Below, one piece after another: positions 20,667 through 29,699 of a stretch of DNA of 34,805 bases. Positions within the stretch are counted from its first letter, which is position 1, and each line of letters begins with the position of its first letter. The position numbers were made by a program, and so were the translations under genes. The stretch lies in the NCBI GenBank assembly GCA_031283105.1, contig JAITCL010000028.1:1-34805 (forward strand), written 5' to 3'. The notes beneath the pieces were generated by a model. The model was not told where the DNA came from, ran no database searches, and was given only the letters and a program-made list of their open reading frames with translations. This DNA is from Treponema sp. GTDB taxonomy: Bacteria; Spirochaetota; Spirochaetia; Treponematales; Breznakiellaceae.

Positions 20667-21479
20667 ATGAAAAAATATCTCCTGCTTTATGTTTTTGTCC
20701 CGATCCTGCTGATCTGTACGTGCGTCAGCGCGCCCGGGAGAGAAGAATCCCAGTATGACCAGTGGCATTATACGTATACCATACTTCTTGACCCTGAAAG
20801 GCCGAGTGACAGCCCCCAGTTCGATATTGCGCTGTCCCTGCTGTATATGAAGTATCCGGCTGATAAAGCGGAATACTTAAGCGAGCTTCTGTATTCGACC
20901 GGCAATTTTGACGTGTACAAAGACCGGATAATTGACGAGCAGCGGAAAAAATACCGCAGCAGTTTGTTTGATACGGCGGCGCAGCCTGTCGGGAAAGATT
21001 TGGCAAGTTATAACTGGCGCTATGCTGAAGCCGTTAATATCAAAAGTTCCGGGCGGCAGGGGATAGTCATCGAGCGTGATTATGACGTTTATTCCGGTGG
21101 CGCCCACGGCATGAGTACCAAGCGGTATTATGTCCTTGATATGGATGAGCATAAACAGTTAAAAATTACTGATTTCTTTCCCGATTATCAGGGGGAAAAG
21201 CGGCTGCGGGATATTATTTATTTTGAGTTGGGGAAATACAGTAAACTGGAGAGCGGGCAGAAACTTTCGCAAGGGATATTCTTTTCCGATGAACCTGAAC
21301 TGAGTTTCAATTTTTTTGTCTCCAATAAGGGGCTGGGTTTGCATTGGGCTCCCTATCAGATTGCCCCCTATGCTCATGGCAGTATCGAGATTATTGTGCC
21401 CTGGCAGGTAATTCGCCCCCTGTTGCTGAATGAAGGTATTGAACTGTTGACCAAATTCGGTATTTACCTTTTTGTGTAA
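20667..21479 (+). CDS. DUF3298/RsiV-like exported protein, possible lipoprotein
   Basis: MKKYLLLYVFVPILLICTCVSAPG signal; YSGGAHGMSTKRYYVLDMDEHKQLKITDFF; C-terminal YAHGSIEIIVPWQVI. Confidence 0.75.
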   Translation: MKKYLLLYVFVPILLICTCVSAPGREESQYDQWHYTYTILLDPERPSDSPQFDIALSLLYMKYPADKAEYLSELLYSTGNFDVYKDRIIDEQRKKYRSSLFDTAAQPVGKDLASYNWRYAEAVNIKSSGRQGIVIERDYDVYSGGAHGMSTKRYYVLDMDEHKQLKITDFFPDYQGEKRLRDIIYFELGKYSKLESGQKLSQGIFFSDEPELSFNFFVSNKGLGLHWAPYQIAPYAHGSIEIIVPWQVIRPLLLNEGIELLTKFGIYLFV

Positions 21480-21507
21480 CATTGAGGAGTAATAACGGGT
21501 TATATCC

Positions 21508-23193
21508 ATGAAAATTCGCCTAAAGATGTTTTTGGTTATTCTGCCTCTTATCATCGTAACCCTCGCGCTGGCGGAAACCGCCTCGTATTTTAACGCGGTA
21601 AACGGCGTAACGCGGCTTGCCCGCCAGCTTTTGGGGTTCAAGCTGGGGGAACTGGAAAAATACGCCGACAACCAATGGTCGCTGCTGGTAGAGAATAACT
21701 ATGCGGGCAGGCCGGACATGGTTGAGGCGGCACAAAAAGCGGTCGAAATATATGCCGAAAGCATAATCCTCAGCGGCACCGAACTTATTTTTGCCGTGGA
21801 CGGCGCGGGGAACGTGGCTATGGCCAGCGGCCCCCTTGAAATGCAGGAAAAGGAAAAAGCCCCCCTTATACGCCTGCTGAACGCGGAAAATCCCGGTCTG
21901 CAAAACGCCGTTATCGGCGGTGAAAAAAGGGTTTTTCAGGCGTTTTATTTTTCTCCCTTTCAATGGTATCTGCTGATAAGCGAAAAAAACGACGTGTTTT
22001 ACCATGACGCAAACCGCATCGCCCTGCAAACTCTTATTACCCTGGGTATTTCCGTTATCATTACGTCGATTCTGTTAATCATGGTTGCGGGGCACCTGAC
22101 CAATCCTTTAAGCCGCATTGTTAAAGCCATGAATAAAATTATCAATTCGGCGGATCTTTCTTCACGGGTGGAAGTTGAGTATCAGGACGAGACGGGCAAC
22201 CTTGCCCATACCTTTAACCAGATGATAGGCGAACTGGACAACGCTTACGGGCAGATTAAGCGTTATGCGTTTGATGCGGTGCTGGCGGGTAAAAAAGAAG
22301 AACGCATTCGGCAGATATTTCAAAAATATGTTCCCAAAGATGTCATTGAACGATTTTTTGCCTCGCCGGAAAAAATGCTGGTGGGCGACAACCGTAAACT
22401 TTCGATTTTATTCTCCGACATTCGCAGTTTTACCACCATTTCCGAGGGCATGGCCCCCGACGATCTGGTGAATTCATTGAACCGCTATTTTTCCGGGCAG
22501 GTTGACATTATTTACAACCGCAAGGGGATAGTGGACAAATACATCGGCGACGCGATAATGGCATTCTGGGGTGCGCCGGAAAAACATGACGATGACGCGT
22601 TACAGTCCGTATTGGCCGGCCTTGAAATGATTGACGCCCTTTCCGGCTTTAACGCAAACCAGCGCAAACTGGGTGGGCCGGAATTCCACATCGGCATCGG
22701 GATTAACTACGGCGAAGTGACGGTCGGCAATATCGGCAGCGAGCGGAAAATGGACTACACGGTCATAGGCGACTCGGTGAACCTTGCCTCGCGCATGGAG
22801 GGTCTTACCAAAACCTATCATTCCGAACTGCTTATCTCTGAATTTGTTTATGAGGAATTGCAAAAAACATTACAGACTGTGCCTAACGCGCCCCGTCTTT
22901 ATTTCAGGCTGCTTGACACCGTAGCGGTCAAAGGCAAAACCAAAGGGGTAAAGATATACACGCTCAAACGTTCCCTTAACGCGGCGGAAGCGGTGGCATG
23001 GCCGGTTCACAATCAGGGAATGGAATTGTATTACCGGCGCTCATTCCGCGAGGCTGCGGAAAAATTCCGGGAAGTATACCGTGTGCTTGCCAAAGACTCC
23101 AATGCGGAAAGCCTGTACCGCCGTTGCGCCGAATACGCCGGCAGCCCGCCCCCCGCCGGCTGGGACGGTGTCGAGGTAATGAAGACGAAGTAG
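21508..23193 (+). CDS. Membrane class III adenylate/guanylate cyclase with HAMP domain
   Basis: LSILFSDIRSFTTISEGM, DKYIGDAIMAFWGAP, GIGINYGEVTVGNIGSERKMDYTVIGDSVNLASRMEGL; two TM segments and HAMP. Confidence 0.92.
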   Translation: MKIRLKMFLVILPLIIVTLALAETASYFNAVNGVTRLARQLLGFKLGELEKYADNQWSLLVENNYAGRPDMVEAAQKAVEIYAESIILSGTELIFAVDGAGNVAMASGPLEMQEKEKAPLIRLLNAENPGLQNAVIGGEKRVFQAFYFSPFQWYLLISEKNDVFYHDANRIALQTLITLGISVIITSILLIMVAGHLTNPLSRIVKAMNKIINSADLSSRVEVEYQDETGNLAHTFNQMIGELDNAYGQIKRYAFDAVLAGKKEERIRQIFQKYVPKDVIERFFASPEKMLVGDNRKLSILFSDIRSFTTISEGMAPDDLVNSLNRYFSGQVDIIYNRKGIVDKYIGDAIMAFWGAPEKHDDDALQSVLAGLEMIDALSGFNANQRKLGGPEFHIGIGINYGEVTVGNIGSERKMDYTVIGDSVNLASRMEGLTKTYHSELLISEFVYEELQKTLQTVPNAPRLYFRLLDTVAVKGKTKGVKIYTLKRSLNAAEAVAWPVHNQGMELYYRRSFREAAEKFREVYRVLAKDSNAESLYRRCAEYAGSPPPAGWDGVEVMKTK

Positions 23194-23210
23194 AAAAAAC
23201 ATATCCCTTT

Positions 23211-23864
23211 TTATGCCTGTCTGTTCATTTGGGCATTATTAAATTCATGTATGGCATTTAAAATATGTTTCTTTACCATGTTTGCGGTTATTTTTCGATT
23301 AATCGCGCGTACTTCATTCCAGCTTGATTCCGGCACATCATCAAAAAAGCCCAAGCTTCTTTTTGCGTTAAAAATATTATCGGTGGCATATTTTTTCCGG
23401 TAATACTCAAACATTTTTTCAAGCGGCATTTCCTTGAGTAAAAAAAATATATCCACAAAGTCTTTTGCCCTGCTTCCCTCGGTTTCTATGGCGTGCAGTT
23501 TCATGGCGGCTATATCTTTTTTCCCCAGATAGGTTATCCGGCTGTCATGATGCGCCGCTTCAACCAGTTCAAAAGGATGATGAACAAAATCCACTTTTAT
23601 TCCGTCTATCATTACCTGATATATCATACTTTGGCTGTTAAGAAGCTGGTATTTGCCGCCATGATGCTGTTTCAAATATTTGGCTATTTCAGGTATCCGT
23701 AATTCTTTTTGGGTAAACAAATCTATATCATCTGATTTTCGGTGTCCAATTTGCAGGGCAAGCGCCGTTCCTCCCACCAAAAAAAAATCCCTGAAAACCG
23801 TCTCGCCTTCCAGTTTTCGGGTCAGCGCTAAAAGCCTTTCTGAAACACATCCTTCATATAACAT
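23211..23864 (-). CDS. AbiEii-like nucleotidyltransferase (putative toxin)
   Basis: FFLVGGTALALQIGHRKSDDIDLFT (GG...D-x-D nucleotidyltransferase signature), AMKLHAIETEGSRAKDFVDIFFLL. Confidence 0.82.
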   Translation of the reverse strand: MLYEGCVSERLLALTRKLEGETVFRDFFLVGGTALALQIGHRKSDDIDLFTQKELRIPEIAKYLKQHHGGKYQLLNSQSMIYQVMIDGIKVDFVHHPFELVEAAHHDSRITYLGKKDIAAMKLHAIETEGSRAKDFVDIFFLLKEMPLEKMFEYYRKKYATDNIFNAKRSLGFFDDVPESSWNEVRAINRKITANMVKKHILNAIHEFNNAQMNRQA

Positions 23865-24142
23865 ACGAATTCCTTTTTTGGTATTTCGTAAAAAATACTC
23901 AGGTAATTCAAAGTTTTTCTGTCAAGTGATTTGCATTTTACCACTTCTTTTCTGATTCGTTCTTTCCCATAGTATTCGTTTACTTTCCATTCGTCTTCCT
24001 GCATTCCCATGGTAAATACCCGTTCCAAAATAAAGGGCGCGCGGCTTTCATAGTCGAGCTTGCGCATATCAATATCCCAAAACAGATAGCGCGACAAGTT
24101 TGGTTTTCTTCTTTTTGAAACACCGCCGTTATTATTCTTCAT
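23828..24142 (-). CDS. DUF6922-like small protein, putative partner of the nucleotidyltransferase
   Basis: SRYLFWDIDMRKLDYESRAPFILERVFTMGMQEDEWKVNEYYG; overlaps the downstream nucleotidyltransferase gene by 37 bp. Start at MKNNNGG (near 24142) preferred; ORF opens at 24202. Confidence 0.7.
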   Translation of the reverse strand: MKNNNGGVSKRRKPNLSRYLFWDIDMRKLDYESRAPFILERVFTMGMQEDEWKVNEYYGKERIRKEVVKCKSLDRKTLNYLSIFYEIPKKEFVCYMKDVFQKGF

Positions 24143-24201
24143 GAGTTTGCCCTGTATAGTGTAACCCGCATTCTGTATGCGCCGCAATAGGCACCTCTGC
24201 A

Positions 24202-24638
24202 CAGGGCAACAGCATTTACTTTTCTATTCTACACACCAATAGCGCGTAAACCGGCACAGGGAACAGCGCCGGGGCTGCCAAAACAGATGGGGGAACTCAA
24301 CTACGCAGCCCCCGCACGGCTTCTGTGCATCATTGAAAACTATGAGTAATTTCATTATCAGCGTGTTCTCTTGTTTTTCGTGCCGTGCGGCTTTTACTAT
24401 ACGCCTAGTTTTTGCATTTGTTCCCCAGCCTGATTACATTTACTGCATAATCTAAAGCAATTATTGGGCTTAGGCCGTGTTACCTTTATTCATCTACACG
24501 CTCACCGGTTCGCGTGCTTTTTCTGGGCCGGTCTGCTCCGTCGAAGAACCCCATAATGTTTTGGCAACCCCGCGCCGCCCCCTGTGCCGCCCTATTCCAC
24601 CCTATAACCGATGTAACAGGGTAAATGCTGCTACCCTG
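24202..24638. repeat. Palindromic MITE-like element, copy C (with about 100-bp internal insertion)
   Basis: CAGGGCAACAGCATTTAC ... GTAAATGCTGCTACCCTG; extra sequence at about 24427-24528 relative to the other copies. Confidence 0.85.
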
Positions 24639-24650
24639 CATATCTGCATC

Positions 24651-24753
24651 GCAATACGACCAAAATGCACCGTATTGCAAAATAGTCGTGACTTTTTCGC
24701 AATATGATGCAAAAAAGTCTTGACTTTCTTGCAAAATGATGCAAAATAGTCGT
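24651..24753. promoter_or_regulatory. 32-bp tandem operator/iteron-like repeats before the DUF4143 ATPase
   Basis: 24689-24720 and 24721-24752 match at 27/32 positions; TGCAAAATAGTCGT at 24676 and 24740; GCAATACG...CGTATTGC stem at 24651-24678. Confidence 0.7.
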
Positions 24754-25905
24754 ATGAAGCGAAGACGTACAGATCAGATACTCAAAGACCTCGACTCAAA
24801 AATTGTCTTTTTGACCGGCCCGCGGCAGGTTGGTAAAACCTGGCTTGCCCATGATATTGCCCGGAAATTTGACCACCCCCTGTATCTTAATTATGACAGC
24901 CACGGCGACCGGGAAATTATTGAAAAAGAGGCATGGCTTGATTCTACGGATTTGATTGTTTTTGATGAAATTCACAAGATGCCGGACTGGAAAAGGTATA
25001 TAAAAGGGGTTTTTGATACCAGGCCGAAAAAGCTGAGAATTTTGGTAACCGGCAGCGCCCGACTGGAATATTTCAGGCAGGCAGGCGATTCGCTTTCGGG
25101 CCGTTTTTTTACCCACCGGCTTTTCCCCTTTTCGGCGGGAGAAACGGCTGCGGCGGGTCTTGCGCCGGACATTGACCGTCTGATGAGCCGGGGCGGGTTT
25201 CCCGAGCCTTTTTTGGCGGAAGATCCGCCATTGAGCAATGGCGAGCCATCTTTGGGTGGAGAGACCTTTGCCCGGCGCTGGCGCAAACAGTATGTGGACG
25301 GGCTTATCCGCGAAGATGTTCTTGATTTTGAAAATTTCAGTGATTTCAAATCCCTCAAACTGTGTCTGGAACTGCTGCGAAGCCGGGTCGGCTCCCCGGT
25401 TTCATATTTATCCATAGCCAGGGATATTGGCATTGCCCCTAACACGGTAAAAAAATACATTCATGTTTTTCAGGAACTGTATATAATTTTTATTGTTAGT
25501 CCTTTTAGCGAAAATATCGCGCGTTCCCTGCTGAAAGAGCCGAAAATTTACTTTTTTGATACCGCCCTTGTTGAGGGAGATGAAGGAGTCAAATTTGAAA
25601 ACCTTGTTGCCCTGTCGCTGGCAAAAGAAGCCGCCGCCGAGGAAGACCTGCGGGGAGTTTCCGCCGCCCTTCACTACATACGGACAAAAGACGGCAGGGA
25701 AGTTGATTTCTGCTATGTCAGAAACGGCAAGGCGCAGTACCTTATGGAAACAAAACTGTCCGATTCAAATATCAGCAAAAACCTTCACTATTTTTGCACC
25801 CTGTATAATATTCCGGGCATACAGTTGGTGAAGAATCTGAAACGGGAACGGCAGGAAGGTATTGAAGTGCGATCCGCCGCCGCATGGCTTGCGGAGCTTG
25901 AGTAA
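24754..25905 (+). CDS. AAA ATPase with DUF4143 C-terminal domain
   Basis: Walker A GPRQVGKT, Walker B LIVFDEIHKM, TGSARLEYFRQAGDSLSGR; C-terminal FENLVALSL...DGREVDFCYVRNGKAQYLMETKLSD. Start at 24754 preferred over 24736. Confidence 0.88.
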   Translation: MKRRRTDQILKDLDSKIVFLTGPRQVGKTWLAHDIARKFDHPLYLNYDSHGDREIIEKEAWLDSTDLIVFDEIHKMPDWKRYIKGVFDTRPKKLRILVTGSARLEYFRQAGDSLSGRFFTHRLFPFSAGETAAAGLAPDIDRLMSRGGFPEPFLAEDPPLSNGEPSLGGETFARRWRKQYVDGLIREDVLDFENFSDFKSLKLCLELLRSRVGSPVSYLSIARDIGIAPNTVKKYIHVFQELYIIFIVSPFSENIARSLLKEPKIYFFDTALVEGDEGVKFENLVALSLAKEAAAEEDLRGVSAALHYIRTKDGREVDFCYVRNGKAQYLMETKLSDSNISKNLHYFCTLYNIPGIQLVKNLKRERQEGIEVRSAAAWLAELE

Positions 25906-25908
25906 TTC

Positions 25909-27333
25909 CTACTGATTTAAAGACCGCAGGGCATTCTGGATTCTGGTGATGCGCGTTTTAATTTCATTGGGGGGTATCTCATCATAATCCCTGTCCAGTT
26001 CTACCTCATTGCGAATTCTGGTGATAACTTCATTGCGATTCGCAATAGTAGCTTCACGGGCTGTAATGGTAGCTTCACGAGTCCTAATGGTATTTTCCCG
26101 GTCGCCAATGGTATTTTCGCGGGCAGCAACGGTTTGGTTCAGTGAAGCGGTATCCCTTTCCAGCGACCTTATCCGGTTGTCCTTCTCGGCGGAGCTTGCC
26201 GTTAAAGTCTTGTTGGTGTTTTCCAGCGTTTGAACCGATTTTTCCAGATTGGCAAGCCGCTTGACCATACCGGCGCCGTCGGAGCTGAAAGTTTGTATGG
26301 CTTTTTCAAGCTGGGTATTTTTTTCCTGCAGTTCGGCAAACATTTTTTCGGCGCTCCGGTCGAGCGGCACTACGCCGCTGGCCAGGGCCGCCTGGTTCCG
26401 GCGCATTTCGTCTATCAGTGTTTCAAAGGCATTTATGGTCTGGACGTACATTTCTTTGCGCGTCTGTATGGCGCGAAGCCCCTGAAAAGCGGGGGTGTTC
26501 AAAAAGTTTCGCATTGACTGCACAATTTCGGCGGCCTCATCAAGGCGGTTTTCATTAATTTTATTGTTCAGATTCGCGAGAAAAGCGCCCATCTGGGCTT
26601 CCACTATGGCGGCCTGATTCTGCTCTCCGGAAAGCTGGTCCATTTCGTTGAAGGCAAGATCAACGATGGCGGCGTTTTGTTTTGAAACAAGGGCAAGCTC
26701 GCGGGTACGGCTTTCAAGCTGTGACTGAAGGTTTGCCTCCCGCGCACGGGATTCTTCCAGTATTTGGGAACGTTCATCCTGTACCGATGTCAGCGCGTTG
26801 CGGTATTCTGTTTGCAGGGATTTAAGTTGGTCTTCGGCGGCCTTTTGCTCCACGCTGAGTTCCTTGTTGTTTGAATAGAGTTCCCGCAGTTGGGCGTCAA
26901 CGTCTTCAAGCTGGGAAGCGATGACGGAAATTTCACTTTCTTTTTCTTCCAGGCGGGAAGATGTTTCTTTGCGGATGGTATCAATCAGCGCCCGCTCGGC
27001 GGTATTGTACACCTTTGTCCCTTCACGAACCTCGGCGTCGGTTTTTCCCTGGAGCGTGTACAGGGCGAAAAAACCGCCGGCAAGCGCCGCAACAGCGGCT
27101 ATATTAACCAGAACGGGAAAAAGCCCGCCGCTTTTTTGCGCCTTAAAGCGCCGTTTTAAGCCTTTCTTTTTACCTTTTATGGTTACGCTGTCCGCGCCGG
27201 CCGCGAGGGACAGGCGATTTTTTTCGGCAATGGCGTTTATCTGCGCGAAAATTTCCCGCTGTTCTTCCTCGGAAATTCCGCAGGCCGCGTCAAATACCGC
27301 TTCTTCGTTATACGTTACTGTGTTATTCGTCAT
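25909..27333 (-). CDS. Membrane-anchored coiled-coil protein of unknown function
   Basis: TM segment (LFPVLVNIAAVAALAGGFFALYTL) then long coiled coil; C-terminal heptads ARENTIG DRENTIR TREATIT AREATIA NRNEVIT. Confidence 0.75.
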   Translation of the reverse strand: MTNNTVTYNEEAVFDAACGISEEEQREIFAQINAIAEKNRLSLAAGADSVTIKGKKKGLKRRFKAQKSGGLFPVLVNIAAVAALAGGFFALYTLQGKTDAEVREGTKVYNTAERALIDTIRKETSSRLEEKESEISVIASQLEDVDAQLRELYSNNKELSVEQKAAEDQLKSLQTEYRNALTSVQDERSQILEESRAREANLQSQLESRTRELALVSKQNAAIVDLAFNEMDQLSGEQNQAAIVEAQMGAFLANLNNKINENRLDEAAEIVQSMRNFLNTPAFQGLRAIQTRKEMYVQTINAFETLIDEMRRNQAALASGVVPLDRSAEKMFAELQEKNTQLEKAIQTFSSDGAGMVKRLANLEKSVQTLENTNKTLTASSAEKDNRIRSLERDTASLNQTVAARENTIGDRENTIRTREATITAREATIANRNEVITRIRNEVELDRDYDEIPPNEIKTRITRIQNALRSLNQ

Positions 27334-29260
27334 TTTTCTTCCTCGCTATTTCAACCTTTGATACTTCCTTGTTCGCCAGCCTGATACCTCCGGCTTTAAG
27401 CCCCCGTACGCTGTAATCATGGGCCTTAAACTCCTCCATAAGAACCTTGAGCCGGGGTTTGGGCGTATATTTCAGGGTAAACGTAAATTTTGGCCGGGTG
27501 TCAATATACAGAACCGCCGCCCCGTCCGGCACCAGAAAATAATCCTTGTTCATAATCCAGCCTTCAATAATAAAACGCTTGATAAAGGCGCAGCCGGTTT
27601 CTTTTTCTTTATAAATAATGGTAAAAATTGTTTGTGATAATGCTTCCTTGTCGGCGACGCCTATCCACCATGCGTCTGCTCCGACAAAGGCCTTGTCCGG
27701 CAAATCCATCACCGAGTACATTCCGTTTTTGCGGATTGTCAGTATACGGTCAAAGGGGGAAACTTCGGTAATTTTTGCCCCGGCGACATTGGTCCCCAGA
27801 TAGCCGGTTTTCCGGTCATATTTTAACTCAACGTCCTTTTTAACCACTTCTTTCGCGTCAATTTTGTCAAACGCGCCGACTTTGGTCTTGCGGACTCCCT
27901 TTCCCAGTTCTTCATTGGCCTGTATCCGGGCGATAATTCCTTTAAGATAATTTATGGAGTATGCGACAATATTTTTTAAGTGGGCGTTGATCTCCTTTAT
28001 CCTTGCCTGTATCTGTTCCATTTCATCGCGCGCCTTGTTGATGTCGTATAACGAAATCCGGCGGATGGGGATACGCAGCAGGTGTTCAACATCGTCATGG
28101 CTTACGCCGCGCGGCCCCACTTCTTTCATAAAGGGCTGAAAGCCGGAAATAACGGCGTCTTCAACCCCTTTGGCGGTTTTCATTTTTTCAATGCCTTTGT
28201 AGATTCTCTCTTCTATAAAAATCCGCTCAAGGGTACGCAGGTGGAGCTTGTCCTGTAGCTCTCTTTTTTCCAACTCAAGTTCACTGGTAAGAATCTTGAC
28301 CAGTTGTTTCGCGTGATGTTTGATTACTTCGGTAACGGTCATCACGGTGGGCAGGCCGTCTTTAATGACCAGAAGGTTAACTGAAATGGATTGCTCACAT
28401 TCGGTAAAAGCAAACAGCGCGTCAACGGTTTCCTGGGCGTAAACCCCGCGGGCCAGTTTTACTTCTATTTCAACTTTTTCGGTGGTAAAGTCGCTGATCC
28501 CCTGAATTTTCAGCCTGCCCGCTTTTGCCGCGGCTTCCACGCTGTTTATCAATCCCTCCGTGGTTGAGCCGAAGGGCAGTTCGGTAATCAGTATGCGCTT
28601 GGGATCGGACGTGTCAAGTTTTGCCCGCACCAGCACTTTGCCGTTCCCGTCACGGTAATCGGAAACATCCACCTGGCCGCCGGTGGGAAAATCCGGGTAC
28701 AATTGAAATTTTTTTCCCGAAAGGCAGGCGATTTCCGCTTCCAGCACTTCGACGGCATTATGGGGCAGAATCTTCGTGGACATACCCACGGCGATTCCCT
28801 CGGCGCCCATTACCAGCACGACGGGAATTTTCGCCGGAAACAGCACCGGTTCCCGGTTGCGGCCATCGTAGGAATCCGCCCAGTCGGTAAGTTTGGGATT
28901 ATAAAAAATATCTTTGGAAAGTGGCGTCGCCCGACATTCGATATAACGCGGGGCGGACGCTTCATCGCCGGTGTAGAGGTTGCCAAAATTCCCCTGCCGG
29001 TCGATAAATAGTTCCTTGTTGGCAAGCACTACCAGAGAAGAACCGATAGAGGCCTCGCCGTGGGGGTGGTATTTCATGCACTGGCCCATTACATTGGCGA
29101 CTTTATGGAATTTGCCGTCGTCCATTTCGAAAAGGGTATGGAGAATGCGCCGCTGCACCGGTTTCAGGCCGTCTTCCAGATCGGGAATTGCCCGGTCTTT
29201 AATGACATAGGAGGCGTACTCAAGAAAGTTGCGGTCAAAGAGGTTTTTAATGTAGGCCAT
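27323..29260 (-). CDS. parC: DNA topoisomerase IV subunit A
   Basis: MAYIKNLFDRNFLEYASYVIKDRAIPDLEDGLKPVQRRILHTLFEMDDG; FGNLYTGDEASAPRYIECR active-site region. ATG at 29260. Confidence 0.92.
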   Translation of the reverse strand: MAYIKNLFDRNFLEYASYVIKDRAIPDLEDGLKPVQRRILHTLFEMDDGKFHKVANVMGQCMKYHPHGEASIGSSLVVLANKELFIDRQGNFGNLYTGDEASAPRYIECRATPLSKDIFYNPKLTDWADSYDGRNREPVLFPAKIPVVLVMGAEGIAVGMSTKILPHNAVEVLEAEIACLSGKKFQLYPDFPTGGQVDVSDYRDGNGKVLVRAKLDTSDPKRILITELPFGSTTEGLINSVEAAAKAGRLKIQGISDFTTEKVEIEVKLARGVYAQETVDALFAFTECEQSISVNLLVIKDGLPTVMTVTEVIKHHAKQLVKILTSELELEKRELQDKLHLRTLERIFIEERIYKGIEKMKTAKGVEDAVISGFQPFMKEVGPRGVSHDDVEHLLRIPIRRISLYDINKARDEMEQIQARIKEINAHLKNIVAYSINYLKGIIARIQANEELGKGVRKTKVGAFDKIDAKEVVKKDVELKYDRKTGYLGTNVAGAKITEVSPFDRILTIRKNGMYSVMDLPDKAFVGADAWWIGVADKEALSQTIFTIIYKEKETGCAFIKRFIIEGWIMNKDYFLVPDGAAVLYIDTRPKFTFTLKYTPKPRLKVLMEEFKAHDYSVRGLKAGGIRLANKEVSKVEIARKKNDE

Positions 29261-29300
29261 GAGTTTATTATACCATTTTTGATGAAGGCAAACAATAACG

Positions 29301-29631
29301 CATGACAACAGCATTTACCCTGTTACATTGGTTATAGCCGGAATAAGGCGGCAAAGGAGGACAGTGTGGGGTTGCCAAAATATTATGGGGTTCTCCGACG
29401 GAGCAGACCAGGGAGTAAAAGCAAAAACCAGGTGTACAGTAAAAGCCGCACGGCACGGAAAACAAGAGGACACGCTGATAATGGAATTACTCATAGTTTT
29501 CAATAACGCACGGAAGCCGTGCGGGGGCTGCGTAGTTGGATTCCCCCATCTGTTTTGGCAGCCCCGGCGCTGTCTCCTGTGCCGGTTTACGCACTATTTC
29601 GTATATGAAGAAAGTAGATACTGTTGCCCTG
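29301..29631. repeat. Palindromic MITE-like element, copy D (reverse orientation)
   Basis: CATGACAACAGCATTTAC ... AGATACTGTTGCCCTG; body homologous to the other copies. Confidence 0.85.
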
Positions 29632-29690
29632 ATATTACTCCCTTGACAAAAAATAAAAAACATTATATAGTTTTTATATACTTTTATTAA
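29481..29690 (+). CDS. Possible micro-ORF in repeat copy D, CxxC-x(14)-CxxC peptide
   Basis: MELLIVFNNARKPCGGCVVGFPHLFWQPRRCLLCRFTHYFVYEESRYCCP...; same frame open in copies A, C, E and (partly) B. Confidence 0.3.
   Translation: MELLIVFNNARKPCGGCVVGFPHLFWQPRRCLLCRFTHYFVYEESRYCCPDITPLTKNKKHYIVFIYFY
29643..29671 (+). promoter_or_regulatory. Sigma70-like promoter of the HTH/histone-like fusion gene
   Basis: TTGACA 29643-29648, 17-bp spacer, TATAGT 29666-29671; RBS AAGGAG at about 29689-29694. Confidence 0.65.
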
Positions 29691-29699
29691 GGAGTTATT

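Noticed and set aside
24651-24753. CRISPR-like short array
   Set aside because: Only two to three imperfect 32-bp units directly adjacent with no spacers; better read as operator or iteron repeats.
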